The notes: generated from the letters alone by a model not told the origin. A DNA stretch of 64,000 nt from Streptomyces althioticus (GCA_014649355.1 BMSW01000010.1:62001-126000), one strand, 5' to 3'; shown: positions 16,788 through 25,492, counted from the stretch's first letter. Numbers and translations are program-made.

Positions 16788-17138
16788 GGGATCAACTCCT
16801 TTGCGGAACACGGCCGCTCCCGCGACGAGGACATGCCGGGGCGAGACCTCGCCCGCGCGCGCCGGCGGGGCCGGTCACGGCGTGGGGGCGGCCGTGGTGG
16901 GGGGTGTGGAGCACACTCAAGCGCTTTGGTCTGTACCAGTCAAGGGTCTGGACCAGTCACAGTGGCGCGTACACACCGCTGAGGGGGGACCCCCTTCCCC
17001 CGGCGACCGCGAACGGGCTCCAAGACCTCGCTCCACGACTACACGTAAAGGAGAAATAAGAGCACAATGGGACGTACGCGGCGCTTACCGCATACCGCAC
17101 CCAGACGCGGTCAGGCCTGCTAGTCAAAGGAGACGACC
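16788..17138. other. Intergenic region with chitinase control sites and no recognised gene
   Basis: It holds the chitinase ribosome site, two DasR-like palindromes and, toward the plus-strand SPW gene, an AAAGGAGA word at 17047 and the real AAAGGAG site at 17126. Between them, an 18-codon frame (17067-17123) can be read but has poor start-site spacing and no other support. Confidence 0.6.
16927..16955. promoter_or_regulatory. Tandem DasR-responsive-element-like palindromes
   Basis: TGGTCTGTACCA (16927-16938) and GGGTCTGGACCA (16944-16955) lie with centres 17 bp apart. Known dre consensus: ACTGGTCTAGACCACT. On the minus strand both read ACTGGTxCAGACC. They lie 140-168 bp upstream of the chitinase start. 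Confidence 0.75.
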
Positions 17139-17582
17139 ATGGCCAACGTCTCACACCAGCGTGGGGATCTCTCCAGCCATCCGGATGCGCCGGAGATGCG
17201 GGCACGCTACGAGCGCGTCCTCGGCAGTCGTGACGTCGCTTTCGTGGACGGCCCGGTGTTCCTGCTCGGCCTCTACTGCGCGGTGTCACCGTGGATCCTC
17301 CACTACACGACGAGTCAGCCGCCGCTCGTGACGCACAACCTGATCATCGGCATCGCGATCGGTCTGCTGGCCCTCGGGTTCACGGCGGCCCCCTCGCGCA
17401 TGTACGGCCTCAGTGGAGCCATGTGCGCGCTCGGCATCTGGATGATCATCTCTCCATGGGTCGTGGGCACCAACCCCGACGCCGGGGTGATCTGGAACAA
17501 CGTCGTCATCGGCGCTCTCGCCGTGATCCTGGGCACCGCCTGCGCCGCCACGGCGGCCAGGGCGGTATCCAAATCGAGGTAG
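17139..17582 (+). CDS. SPW-repeat membrane protein
   Basis: 147 residues with a strong AAAGGAG ribosome site. After a 35-residue cytosolic N-terminus there are four membrane spans arranged as two halves, each with the family signature: AVSPWIL in the first and IISPWVV in the second, followed by tryptophan/asparagine turns (TNPDAGVIWNNVVIGALAVILG). The SPW family (PF03779) is of unknown function, often near stress genes. A terminator-like hairpin follows and the next gene is a GlsB-type protein, so two small membrane stress proteins are adjacent but probably separate units. Confidence 0.88.
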   Translation: MANVSHQRGDLSSHPDAPEMRARYERVLGSRDVAFVDGPVFLLGLYCAVSPWILHYTTSQPPLVTHNLIIGIAIGLLALGFTAAPSRMYGLSGAMCALGIWMIISPWVVGTNPDAGVIWNNVVIGALAVILGTACAATAARAVSKSR

Positions 17583-17605
17583 GGGCACGACGCCGCCCTC
17601 CCCCG

Positions 17606-17635
17606 GCCGGTCCGCGTGATCTCGCGGGCCGGCCC
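17606..17635 (+). terminator. Terminator after the SPW gene
   Basis: 12-bp stem GGCCGGTCCGCG/CGCGGGCCGGCC (one T-G wobble) with a 6-base loop, followed by CCTTT. Confidence 0.75.
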
Positions 17636-17703
17636 CTTTCCGCGACTGCCGCCGCGGCCGGCGGGCAGAAGCTTCTCAGCGGAGGAAAGGGGAAAGGGGA
17701 GAC

Positions 17704-17967
17704 ATGGAGATCGACGGCATCATCAGCGCCCTGGTCATCGGCATCGTGATCGGTGTCCTGGGCCGCCTGGTCGTCCCGGGCCGTCAGCGCATCGGCATCC
17801 TGTGGACGATCCTGGTCGGCATCGCAGCCGCCCTCATCGGCTCGGCCCTCGCGTCGGCCTTCGGCGTGGCGGACACCAAGGGCGTCGACTGGGTGGAGTG
17901 GCTGATCCAGATCGCGCTCGCGGCGGTGGGCGTGGCGGCCCTGGACCGGGCCAAGCTGAACCGCTGA
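17704..17967 (+). CDS. GlsB/YeaQ/YmgE-family stress membrane protein
   Basis: 87 residues with three predicted membrane spans: IISALVIGIVIGVLGRLVVPG with the conserved glycines and Arg, ILWTILVGIAAALIGSALA, and WLIQIALAAVGVAAL. The pattern is that of 'transglycosylase-associated' GlsB proteins, small membrane proteins induced by envelope or osmotic stress. It has a GGAAAGGGGAGAC-type ribosome site and is followed by a long hairpin facing the convergent acetyltransferase gene. Confidence 0.9.
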   Translation: MEIDGIISALVIGIVIGVLGRLVVPGRQRIGILWTILVGIAAALIGSALASAFGVADTKGVDWVEWLIQIALAAVGVAALDRAKLNR

Positions 17968-17987
17968 GACGCGGGGCCTTCTGACGG

Positions 17988-18045
17988 GAGCGGTGGCTGT
18001 CCGACGGGCGGTGAGTGTTCACACCCGGCGGGACGGCCACCGCTC
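17988..18045. terminator. Long bidirectional hairpin between GlsB-like and GNAT genes
   Basis: GAGCGGTGGCTGTCC pairs with GGACGGCCACCGCTC (15 bp, one wobble). The loop itself contains a smaller inverted repeat (GTGA/TTCAC). Confidence 0.8.
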
Positions 18046-18074
18046 TCGTGCGTCCTGAACGACCGCGTCCCGGC

Positions 18075-18872
18075 CTACTGGGGCGGCTCGTACACGTACG
18101 GTGTCGTCACCGTCAGCGGGGTGAAGCCCAGGCGTCGCAGGATCGGGCGGCTCTGCGGGGACGCGTCCACGTGGAGGACACGGTGTCCGCGGGCCGCCGC
18201 GATGCGCGCCCGGTGGGTGATCAGGGCGCGGTAGACGCCCCGGCCCCGCCACTCCGGCACCGTGCCGCCGCCCCACAGGCCCGCGAAGCTCGTGCCGGGA
18301 GTCAGCTCCATGCGGGCCGCGCCGACCGGGACGTCACCGGCGAGGGCGAGGACGGCCGCGACCGTGTCCGGGGTGGTGGTCAGGGCGTCCAGGAGCCGGC
18401 GGCGGAAGCGGGACGCGTCGTCGCCGAAGGCGCGTTCGTGCACCTCGGCGACCTGGTCGACGCCGGCCGTGTCCGTGACCGGGACGACCCGTATGCCGTC
18501 GGGGACCGTATCGGTCAGGGTGACCGCGTCGATCTCCGCCGCCATCAGCGTCTCGTCCGGCCCGGCGGTGAAGCCGGCCGCCGAGAGGCGCTCACCCAGG
18601 TCCGCCGGTTCGTCGTGGGCGTACAGCTTCCACTCGAAGGGGAGGCCCCGGGACGTGTAGTGCGCGATCTGGCCGGCGATCGCCTCGTCCGCCTCCCGCG
18701 CCGAGACGAAGCCGGACCACTCGATTCCGTTCCAGCCGTGGGCGGGGGCCGTGCGGCGGACCACCCGGCCGACGCGTTCGACGACGGCGTCGGGTCCGTC
18801 CGGGCGGGCGCCCCGGCGCATCTCACGGTCGTAGAGGGCGAGCAGGGCGGCCGGTGCGGTGGTGGCAGGCAT
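18075..18872 (-). CDS. GNAT-family N-acetyltransferase (265 aa)
   Basis: ATG at 18872. The N-terminal half (about 130 residues) is a degenerate GNAT-like or helper region. The C-terminal half is a recognisable GNAT domain: VHERAFGDDASRFRRRLL, ARMELTPGTSFAGLWGGGTVPEWRGRGVYRALITHRARIAAARGHR with the acetyl-CoA pyrophosphate loop (RGRGVYRAL), and a final DASPQSRPILRRLGF. It is cytosolic and the acceptor is unknown. It is divergent from a deaminase gene over an 82-bp gap. Confidence 0.85.
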   Translation of the reverse strand: MPATTAPAALLALYDREMRRGARPDGPDAVVERVGRVVRRTAPAHGWNGIEWSGFVSAREADEAIAGQIAHYTSRGLPFEWKLYAHDEPADLGERLSAAGFTAGPDETLMAAEIDAVTLTDTVPDGIRVVPVTDTAGVDQVAEVHERAFGDDASRFRRRLLDALTTTPDTVAAVLALAGDVPVGAARMELTPGTSFAGLWGGGTVPEWRGRGVYRALITHRARIAAARGHRVLHVDASPQSRPILRRLGFTPLTVTTPYVYEPPQ

Positions 18873-18954
18873 GCCGGGAGTGCATCATCCGGTCCCCGGC
18901 CGGGCAACGGGTTTATCGTTGCCGACGATCGAGCCGCCCAGGGAGGACGGGACC

Positions 18955-19440
18955 ATGGCCGTACGGGACGACGAACTGCCCCACCTGCGCCGCTGCGTGG
19001 AGCTCGCCGCCGAGGCGCTGGAGGCGGGCGACGAGCCGTTCGGCTCCGTGCTGGTGTCCGGGGACGGCACCGTGCTCGCCGAGGACCGCAACCGGGTGGC
19101 CTCCGGCGACCGCACCCGGCACCCCGAGTTCGAGCTGGCGCGCTGGGCGGCCGCGCACATGACGCCTCAGGAGCGGGCCGCCGCCACCGTCCACACCTCG
19201 GGCGAGCACTGCCCGATGTGCGCCGCCGCCCACGCCTGGGTGGGCCTGGGACGCGTCGTGTACGTGGCCTCGTCCGAGCAGCTGACCTCCTGGCTGGCCG
19301 AGTGGGGCGTGCCCGAGCCGCCCGTGCGGCCGCTGCCGGTCTCCGCGATCGCCCCGAACGTGACCGTGGACGGACCCGTGCCGGAACTGACCGACGACAT
19401 CGCCGCCTTGCACCGGCGGTTCCATCGCCCGAGCGGCTGA
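18955..19440 (+). CDS. Nucleoside/cytidine-deaminase-like zinc protein
   Basis: 161 residues with a GGGAGGAC ribosome site. The CMP/dCMP deaminase fold shows EPFGSVLVSGDG, HPEFEL (in place of the usual HAE, keeping His and Glu) and GEHCPMCAAAHAW (CxxC zinc ligands; the usual Pro before the first Cys is His). These differences place it among tRNA-adenosine/guanine-deaminase-like 'nucleoside deaminases' of uncertain substrate. It is cytosolic. It is divergent from a GNAT gene and convergent with the chaplin gene, with a shared terminator. Confidence 0.82.
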   Translation: MAVRDDELPHLRRCVELAAEALEAGDEPFGSVLVSGDGTVLAEDRNRVASGDRTRHPEFELARWAAAHMTPQERAAATVHTSGEHCPMCAAAHAWVGLGRVVYVASSEQLTSWLAEWGVPEPPVRPLPVSAIAPNVTVDGPVPELTDDIAALHRRFHRPSG

Positions 19441-19450
19441 CGCGGCCCGT

Positions 19451-19479
19451 CCCCCGGGTCCGGCCGGCGGGCCCGGGGG
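19451..19479. terminator. Hairpin between deaminase and chaplin genes
   Basis: 11-bp stem CCCCCGGGTCC/GGGCCCGGGGG with one wobble and a 7-base loop. Confidence 0.7.
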
Positions 19480-19502
19480 GCGGAGCGTTTCCGCGGGGGC
19501 GG

Positions 19503-20177
19503 TCAGACGCCCGTGCGGAGCCGGGCGCGGCGGTACAGGGCGACTCCGCCCAGGAACATCGCGGCGCCGGTGGCGAGCACCGGGACCGTGTGGTCGGCGC
19601 CGGTCTCGGCGAGCGCGACCTGCTCGGCGGGGGCCGCCTCCTGCGCCACCGGGGCGGGCAGGGTGCGGGCCGGCACGGTCCGCTCGGGCGCGGACCCGGG
19701 GCGCTCCCCGGACTCGTTGACGGAGCTGTTGTCCGTCGACGGGTTGCCGATGCCGACCACGTTCACACTGTTCCCCGTCACGTTGACCGGCACGTGCACC
19801 GGGAGCTGCACGCCGTTGCCGGACAGCAGGCCCGGCGAACCGTGTGCGCCGCCCTCGGCGGACGCGCCGGACGTGGAGGACGCGTCCGACGCGTCGGACG
19901 CCCCCTTCGAGGAACCGGCGGCCGCCTCGTGCCGCACGTCCTCGTTGACGCAGGTGTTGCCCGCCGCGGGGTTGAGGAGGCCCACCACGTTCACCGTGTT
20001 GCCGCACACGTTCACCGGGACGTGCACCGGGAGCTGAACGCTGTTCCCGGACGCCACTCCGGGCGACCCGGCCGCGACGCCCTCCGCCCCGGAATCGGCG
20101 TACGCCGGCATCGCCACGGCCATCGCGCCGGACGCGGCGGCGACGGCGATCACACCGTTTCGGGTCACCCTTCGCAT
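19503..20177 (-). CDS. Long chaplin with two chaplin domains and an LAETG sortase signal
   Basis: 224 residues from the ATG at 20177. Signal peptide residues 1-28 (...VAMPAYADSG). Two chaplin domains follow: SPGVASGNSVQLPVHVPVNVCG with NVVGLLNPAAGNTC, and SPGLLSGNGVQLPVHVPVNVTG with NVVGIGNPSTDNS. A Ser/Ala/Gly linker separates them. The first domain keeps the two cysteines; in the second, both are replaced (VTG, NSS). The C-terminus has LAETG, a hydrophobic span and RRARLR, the class E sortase signal that anchors long chaplins (ChpA/B/C class) to peptidoglycan. Chaplins assemble into the hydrophobic sheath of aerial hyphae. From remembered synteny with clpP3P4, this may be ChpB. Confidence 0.9.
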   Translation of the reverse strand: MRRVTRNGVIAVAAASGAMAVAMPAYADSGAEGVAAGSPGVASGNSVQLPVHVPVNVCGNTVNVVGLLNPAAGNTCVNEDVRHEAAAGSSKGASDASDASSTSGASAEGGAHGSPGLLSGNGVQLPVHVPVNVTGNSVNVVGIGNPSTDNSSVNESGERPGSAPERTVPARTLPAPVAQEAAPAEQVALAETGADHTVPVLATGAAMFLGGVALYRRARLRTGV

Positions 20178-20450
20178 AGGTTCCCTGCCCTTCCAGACTT
20201 GGTCGCGGGCGTTCGCCCGCCACCGGATAGAACGCGGGCGTGGCATCCGGGTTATGGCTCCTCCGTATGCCGCAGCCGGTTCACCCCATAGGGGGTCCCG
20301 GGGTTCGAACGTCCGGCAAAGTCCCTCGAACTCGCGGTGCCCGAACACCCGGACGCGACCCGTCACCGGCGCCGCGCGGCCGACGGGCGGGCGCTGCGGG
20401 GCCCGCTTATGGTGGGCGAGGGCGCCGGTCGGGCGCCTTGGGAGGCTTCG

Positions 20451-22094
20451 ATGCTGGGCGAGCTGTCCGAGCGACTCCGGGGCGGTCACCACGCGAAGGC
20501 GCTGCCGCCCTCCTTCCGGCGCGGGGCGGCGGCCGGAGCGGTCGGGCTGGTCCTGCTGGCGACGGGCCTGACGGCCACCGCGCGCGACGAACCGGATCTG
20601 GGCCGGTTCTACGACCAGAAGATCAAGTGGGCGGCCTGCGAGGGCACGGAGCTGCCGAAGGACCTTCAGTGCGGGACGCTCACCGTGCCGCTCGACTACG
20701 CCGACCCCGGCAAGGGCACCCTGGAGCTGGCGCTCGCCCGTTACCGCGCGTCCTCCGACGACCCGCGCGGCTCGGTCGTGCTGAACTTCGGCGGTCCCGG
20801 CGGCTCCGGGGTGCAGGGCCTGGCGTACGGCCGTAAGGACTTCCTCGGTCTGACCGACGACTACGACGTGGTGTCGTTCGACCCGCGGGGCGTGGGCCGT
20901 TCCTCCCCCGTGAGCTGCGGGGCCGACGCGACGAGCCGCGCGCTGGACGCGACCGACGGCGAGGGGACGGGCGATCCGCGCGACGCGCTGCGGCAGTTGC
21001 GCGAGGTGGCGGCCGAGTGCGAGAAGCGATCCGGCCCGGTCCTCGCCCACATGGGCACCGTCGACGTGGCCCGCGACCTGGACGTGATGCGTCAGGCGCT
21101 GGGCGACAGGAAGCTCAACTACCTCGGCTTCTCCTACGGGACCCGGCTCGGCGCGGTGTACGCGGCCCGGTTCCCCGACAACGTGGGCCGGATGGCCCTG
21201 GACGGCGTGGACACGCTGACCGAGCCCCTGGCCGAGCAGGGTCTCGCCGGTGCGCGCGGGCAGCAGACGGCGCTGGAGAACTTCCTCACCTGGTGCACCG
21301 AGGAGCTCGCCTGCCCGTTCGGGCAGGACGCGCGCGCCGCCCGCGAGCACGTCGTGGACCTGGTGCGCTCCCTCGACGACACCCCCGTGCCGACCGACTT
21401 CGGCTACGAGTTCACCGGCCAGGACCTGGCCGGCGCCATCGCGCAGGGCCTCTACAGCAAGGAGATGTGGCCGGTGCTCCAGCGGGTGCTCGCCCAGCTG
21501 ATGGAGGACGGCGACACCAGCGGCGTGGAGGCCCTCGCGTCCGGCGGGCTGGCCCCCGCGCCCGCCCCGCCGCCCGCGCCGTCCCCGGCCCCCGCCCCGG
21601 CACGCGACGACGAGCCGCTCGCCGACGAGGAGGACATCCCTCTGGACAACCTCCCCGCGGCGCTGATGGCGGTCAACTGCGCCGACGACCCGGACCGTCC
21701 CGACGAGGAGCGGCTCACCGGGGAACTGGCCCGCTTGCGCGCCGCGTACGAGAAGGCCTCGCCGGTGTTCGGGCCGTACCGGCTGGCGCAGGTGGTGCTG
21801 TGCCACGGCCGCCCCAAGGGGACCGACTACATCCGGGAGAAGGTCAAGGACCTGGACACCCCGAAGATGCTGCTCGTCGGCACCCGCGGCGACCCCGCCA
21901 CCCCGTACTACTGGACGGAGCAGACGGCGAGGCGGCTGGGCCCGTCGGCCGTGGTGCTGGACAACCGCAACGAGGGCCACACGGGCTACGGTTCGTCCGC
22001 GTGCGTCCACCGCAAGGTCGACGACTTCCTGCTCTACGGTTCCCTCCCGCGAAGCGGCAGTTCCTGCGGCGCGGAGGACGAGGACCGGATCTGA
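20451..22094 (+). CDS. Secreted alpha/beta-hydrolase, tripeptidyl-aminopeptidase (SlpD/E)-like
   Basis: 547 residues from the ATG at 20451, with GGAGG 5 bases upstream. A hydrophobic segment (GAVGLVLLATGLTATA, residues about 24-40) is a signal peptide or anchor. The catalytic motifs are FGGPGGSG (oxyanion region), GFSYGTRLGA (nucleophile Ser), GDPATPYYW (Asp region) and RNEGHTGYG (His). The C-terminal TAP-like region carries CVHRKVDDFLLYG with a disulfide Cys. An Ala-Pro linker (residues about 364-385) interrupts the lid domain. Secreted Streptomyces relatives remove tripeptides or scavenge peptides. It is convergent with the next small gene and divergent from the chaplin. Confidence 0.87.
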   Translation: MLGELSERLRGGHHAKALPPSFRRGAAAGAVGLVLLATGLTATARDEPDLGRFYDQKIKWAACEGTELPKDLQCGTLTVPLDYADPGKGTLELALARYRASSDDPRGSVVLNFGGPGGSGVQGLAYGRKDFLGLTDDYDVVSFDPRGVGRSSPVSCGADATSRALDATDGEGTGDPRDALRQLREVAAECEKRSGPVLAHMGTVDVARDLDVMRQALGDRKLNYLGFSYGTRLGAVYAARFPDNVGRMALDGVDTLTEPLAEQGLAGARGQQTALENFLTWCTEELACPFGQDARAAREHVVDLVRSLDDTPVPTDFGYEFTGQDLAGAIAQGLYSKEMWPVLQRVLAQLMEDGDTSGVEALASGGLAPAPAPPPAPSPAPAPARDDEPLADEEDIPLDNLPAALMAVNCADDPDRPDEERLTGELARLRAAYEKASPVFGPYRLAQVVLCHGRPKGTDYIREKVKDLDTPKMLLVGTRGDPATPYYWTEQTARRLGPSAVVLDNRNEGHTGYGSSACVHRKVDDFLLYGSLPRSGSSCGAEDEDRI

Positions 22095-22112
22095 CGCGGG
22101 CTTTCCGCTCCG

Positions 22113-22514
22113 TCAACCGGAGGCCTCCTCGGGGGCATCCTCCTCGTCCGCGTCCTCGCCGGGCCGCAGCGACCGGGCGGCCTCCCCCGCGTCCGGCACG
22201 GACACCGCGAGCCGTACGAACGGCGCCGGGGGCCTCAGGTCCAGCACCACCACCGGGACGCCCGCGCGTACGGCGACGAAGTCGCGGCCCAGCACGTGCT
22301 CCCGCTCCCCCACGCAGAACCGCCCCGGCCGGCAGCGTCCGACCACCGGCGTGCCGCGCATCGCACGCCACCAGTCGGGCTCCACCCCCGTCGCCGCCAC
22401 CCATGCCCGCGGCACCCGTACCGTGCGGCGGCGTGCGAGCAGCGCCTCCCACCACGCCAGCCGGACGACGACGGTCCACCCGTCCGCGTCCCGCTCCACG
22501 ACCAAGCGCGCCAT
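22113..22514 (-). CDS. Conserved hypothetical protein (133 aa)
   Basis: ATG at 22514. It has no signal peptide and no recognised domain. It contains several tryptophans (WTVVVRLAWWEALLARR; DWWRAMRGT) and a beta-rich middle (VGRDFVAVRAGVPVVVLDL), ending in an acidic tail (EDADEEDAPEEASG). Similar small proteins occur in other actinomycetes. It is read divergently from the baeRF gene, with 111 bases between the starts, and is convergent with the peptidase gene. Confidence 0.65.
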   Translation of the reverse strand: MARLVVERDADGWTVVVRLAWWEALLARRRTVRVPRAWVAATGVEPDWWRAMRGTPVVGRCRPGRFCVGEREHVLGRDFVAVRAGVPVVVLDLRPPAPFVRLAVSVPDAGEAARSLRPGEDADEEDAPEEASG

Positions 22515-22625
22515 CGGCGGTCACCTCCTCCACCAGCGTGCACCCGCGGCCCGCGGGACCGCCGCGCGCCCGGTGGGCGCTTTGCCCCGAATGCCCTACC
22601 GGGGATTCCGCCCTATGGTGCTGTC

Positions 22626-23720
22626 ATGGAGCACGATCTGAGTCCCTCCGTCCTCGCCGAACTCCGTCGGCCGCGCCCCTACCCGGCGGTGTCGGTGCTG
22701 ACGCCGACCCACCGCCGCGACCCCCTGAGCACCGAGGACGCGGTGCGGCTGCGCACGCTCGTGGCCGAGGCGAAGAAGAAGCTGGAGTCCGATCCCGCGG
22801 TCCCCCGGGACCGGCGCGCCGACGTGGCCGCCCAGCTGGACCGGGCCCTGGCCGAGGTCGATCTGGCGCACGCCGAGGACGGCCTGGCCATCTTCGCCGC
22901 ACCGGGCGAGCACCAGGTGTGGTCGCTGGCGCGCAGCGTCCCGGAGCGCGTGGTGCTCTCGGACACCTTCCTCACCCGCAACCTGGTCTCCGCGCAGACG
23001 GCGGAGCGCCCGTTCTGGGTGCTGTCCGTCGCCGCCGACCGGGCCTCGCTGTGGAGCGGCGGTCCGGACCGGGTCGTCGAGGAGCGCGCCGGCGGCTTCC
23101 CGCTGATCCGCGAGGAGCCCAACTTCGACCCCGAGCGGGAGATGCGGGTCGGCGACCAGCCCAGCAACTACCGGGACGAGGACACCCGTCGCTTCCTGAA
23201 GGAGGCGGCCACGGCGCTGACGTCCCTGGTGCGGGCCCACCCGAGGCCGCTGTACGTCACCGGCGAACCGGCGGCGCTGTCGCTGCTGTGCGAGTTCGGC
23301 GGCGCCTGCAAGGACGCCGTGCAGGTGCCGCGGGGCGGACTGGCGCACGGGACGCCGGAGATGGTGTGGCAGGCGGTGCGGCCCGTGCTGGAGGAACAGG
23401 ACCGCAAGCGGGCCGAGGAGGTGGCGCGGGAGCTGGAGTCCGCGCGCAGCCGCAAGGAGTTCGCGGCCGGTGTCGACGAGCTGTGGCAGAGCGCCCGCGA
23501 GGGCCGGATCCGTCTGCTGGCCGTCGAGGAGAACTACCGGATCACGGTCCGCGACGACGGCGAGCATCTGATCGTCGCCGAGGAGGACGACCTCGACGCC
23601 CGCGAGGACATCGTGGACGAGATCGTCGAGCAGTGCCTGGAGACCGGAGCCGACGTGCGGTTCGTGCCGGACGGCGCGCTGCGGGACGCGCAGGGCATGG
23701 CGGCGGTGCTGCGCTACTGA
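22626..23720 (+). CDS. baeRF-family protein (archaeo-eukaryotic release-factor-like, family 3)
   Basis: 364 residues. The order VSVLTPTHRRDP (N-terminal), ADVAAQLDRALAEVDLAHAEDGLAIFA, PFWVLSVAADRASLWSG (central eRF1 domain 2-like), PLYVTGEPAALSLLCEFG and the closing L7Ae-like half (RIRLLAVEENY...VDEIVEQCLETGADVRFVPDGAL) match the bacterial aeRF group annotated baeRF3. Such proteins are cytosolic and thought to act on ribosomes or RNA under stress; the role is unproven. It stands alone, with a small possible terminator at 23802. Confidence 0.8.
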   Translation: MEHDLSPSVLAELRRPRPYPAVSVLTPTHRRDPLSTEDAVRLRTLVAEAKKKLESDPAVPRDRRADVAAQLDRALAEVDLAHAEDGLAIFAAPGEHQVWSLARSVPERVVLSDTFLTRNLVSAQTAERPFWVLSVAADRASLWSGGPDRVVEERAGGFPLIREEPNFDPEREMRVGDQPSNYRDEDTRRFLKEAATALTSLVRAHPRPLYVTGEPAALSLLCEFGGACKDAVQVPRGGLAHGTPEMVWQAVRPVLEEQDRKRAEEVARELESARSRKEFAAGVDELWQSAREGRIRLLAVEENYRITVRDDGEHLIVAEEDDLDAREDIVDEIVEQCLETGADVRFVPDGALRDAQGMAAVLRY

Positions 23721-24028
23721 CGGGCGGCGGGGCGCGGAGAGGTCACCGCACCCCGCCGTCGAACTGACACCCGATCCTCGAACGTTTGAGTGAGCCGTGC
23801 GGGGGTGCCTGACACCCCGTCAGTCCACTTGCGTACCATGGAAGTTGGGGCGTCCGGCGGGCACCATGTGACTACCTCGCGGTAGCTCCGTGAAGACGGT
23901 GACATATGCCAAAGGCACCACCTTATCGTGTGTTGCCAAATCCCTTACGGGCCGTGGCGGCCTGTGCAACAGTCGTAACGGTCCCTCCGCCCGCCCGAAG
24001 GCCGTACCGTCCCGCATCGGAGTGCGTC
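23721..24028. other. Intergenic region without a gene
   Basis: It is lower in G+C than its surroundings around 23870-23970 (ACATATGCC, CACCTTATCG, TTGCCAAATCCC), suggesting promoter sequence for the SpoIIE-like gene. A small hairpin GGGGTG-CCTGA-CACCCC at 23802-23818 may end the baeRF transcript. No supported coding frame. Confidence 0.5.
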
Positions 24029-25444
24029 ATGCCGTCCCCTCTCTCCGCGGACCGCCCCGCCGCCCGGCCGCCGGGAGGCGGCCCGGTCGACGCGCTCATC
24101 TCGCAGACCCGGCGGCTCAAGGGCGAGGTCGACGCCGTCCGCCGTGACACCCCGGCCGACGTGGGGGATCCCCGGGAGCGCTGGCGCCGCGCGCTGTACG
24201 ACCTGGCGATGCACCAGCTCGACGACCTGGACGAGCACCTGGCGCAGCTGCGGGACGACCCGCCGCCCGCCCCGGCCGAGGAGTTACCCGCGCCGCCGGC
24301 CCCGTCCCGTGCCGCCCTGCTCAGCCGGGTCGGCAGCGCCGAGTGGGACCTCCTGACGGACGAGGTGAGCTGGTCGGGCGAGCTGTACCGGATCCTCGGC
24401 CGCGACCCGGCCGCTCCCCCGCTCACCCTCGACGAACTGCCCTCCCTCGTGTGCGACGAGGACCGGCCCCGCCTGACCCGGATGGTCACCGGCTGCCTGG
24501 TCGACGGCCGCCCCATCGACGGGGAGTTCCGCGTGGTGCACGCGGCCGACGACGTACGGACCGTGCACATGATGGGCGAACCGGTGCTCGGCGCCGACGG
24601 CAGCACCGTCTCCATGTGGGCGGTCCTGCGCGACGTCAGCGAACTGCGCCGCTGCCGCACGGCGGTGAGCGAGACCCGTGACTCGCTGCACCGGCACCGG
24701 CACGCCGTGGCGCGCAGCGAGCACCGGCTCGCGGTCGAACTGCAGGAGGCCGTGCTCCCGGCGTGGCACGGCTCCCTGCGGTTCCCGCGGCGCGGCCCAC
24801 GAGCCCTGGACGTGGCCGCCGCCCATCTGCCGCCCTCCGCGCACGCGTCGGTGGGCGGCTGCTGGTACGACGCCCTCGAACTGTCCGAAGACGCCACCCT
24901 GCTGGGCGTCGGCGAGCTCACCGGACAGGGCGTGGGCGCCGCGTCCGGTGTGGCCATGCTGCTCGGCGCCGTCCGGGGCATGGCGCTGGCCGGCAGCGCG
25001 CCCGGCCCCCTCCTCGACTGCCTCGACCGGCTGCTCGACACCACCGCCCAGCCGGTCCTGGCCGGTGCCGCCTGCCTGCGCTACCGGCACGACACCCGCA
25101 CCGCGGTATGGGCGCGGGCCGGCCACCCCGCCCCGCTGCTCTACCGCGGCCGGGCGGGACGGGCGCTGGACGCGCCGCGGGGGACGCTGCTGGGCGCCGC
25201 CCCAGGCTCCGCGCACGAGCAGGCCGAGGAGACCCTCGAGGTCGGCGACCTGCTTCTGCTGCACACCGACGGCCTGGTCCCCGGGCACACCGGGACGGCC
25301 GCCGCCCACCGGCTCCTCGCCCTGGCGCCCCGGTTCGCCGGGGGCCGTTCCGCCCAGGACTGCGTCCGGGAGGTCGTACGGGAGTTCGGTGAGGGAGAGC
25401 GTACGGAGCACGCCTGTGTGCTGGTGGCGCGCGTCGCCTCCTGA
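24029..25444 (+). CDS. PAS-SpoIIE protein lacking expected phosphatase metal ligands
   Basis: 471 residues. A helical N-terminus (about 1-95) is followed by a PAS domain (about 100-225; SAEWDLLTDEVSWSGELYRILGRDP, then VLRDVSELRR) and a SpoIIE/PP2C-type domain (about 245-470). In active members the metal-binding motifs read GGDWYD and GDV.GHG. Here they read GGCWYD, with Cys278 for Asp, and GELTGQG, with Glu296 for Asp. The LLLHTDGLV motif and the C-terminal core are kept, but the usual DD.A/C.L motif reads TEHACVL. It may be a pseudophosphatase that binds an anti-anti-sigma factor or a partner rather than dephosphorylating it. It stands alone, with the NsdA-like gene convergent. Confidence 0.83.
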   Translation: MPSPLSADRPAARPPGGGPVDALISQTRRLKGEVDAVRRDTPADVGDPRERWRRALYDLAMHQLDDLDEHLAQLRDDPPPAPAEELPAPPAPSRAALLSRVGSAEWDLLTDEVSWSGELYRILGRDPAAPPLTLDELPSLVCDEDRPRLTRMVTGCLVDGRPIDGEFRVVHAADDVRTVHMMGEPVLGADGSTVSMWAVLRDVSELRRCRTAVSETRDSLHRHRHAVARSEHRLAVELQEAVLPAWHGSLRFPRRGPRALDVAAAHLPPSAHASVGGCWYDALELSEDATLLGVGELTGQGVGAASGVAMLLGAVRGMALAGSAPGPLLDCLDRLLDTTAQPVLAGAACLRYRHDTRTAVWARAGHPAPLLYRGRAGRALDAPRGTLLGAAPGSAHEQAEETLEVGDLLLLHTDGLVPGHTGTAAAHRLLALAPRFAGGRSAQDCVREVVREFGEGERTEHACVLVARVAS

Positions 25445-25492
25445 CGGGGGATCGCACGTGACGACCGACCCGCGACAAGGGCCGCGTGACCC

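Noticed and set aside
17067..17123. An 18-codon leader-like frame before the SPW gene
   Set aside because: The only ribosome-like AAAGGAG word is 13 bases away, and the peptide (Arg/Pro-rich) has no feature that suggests attenuation.
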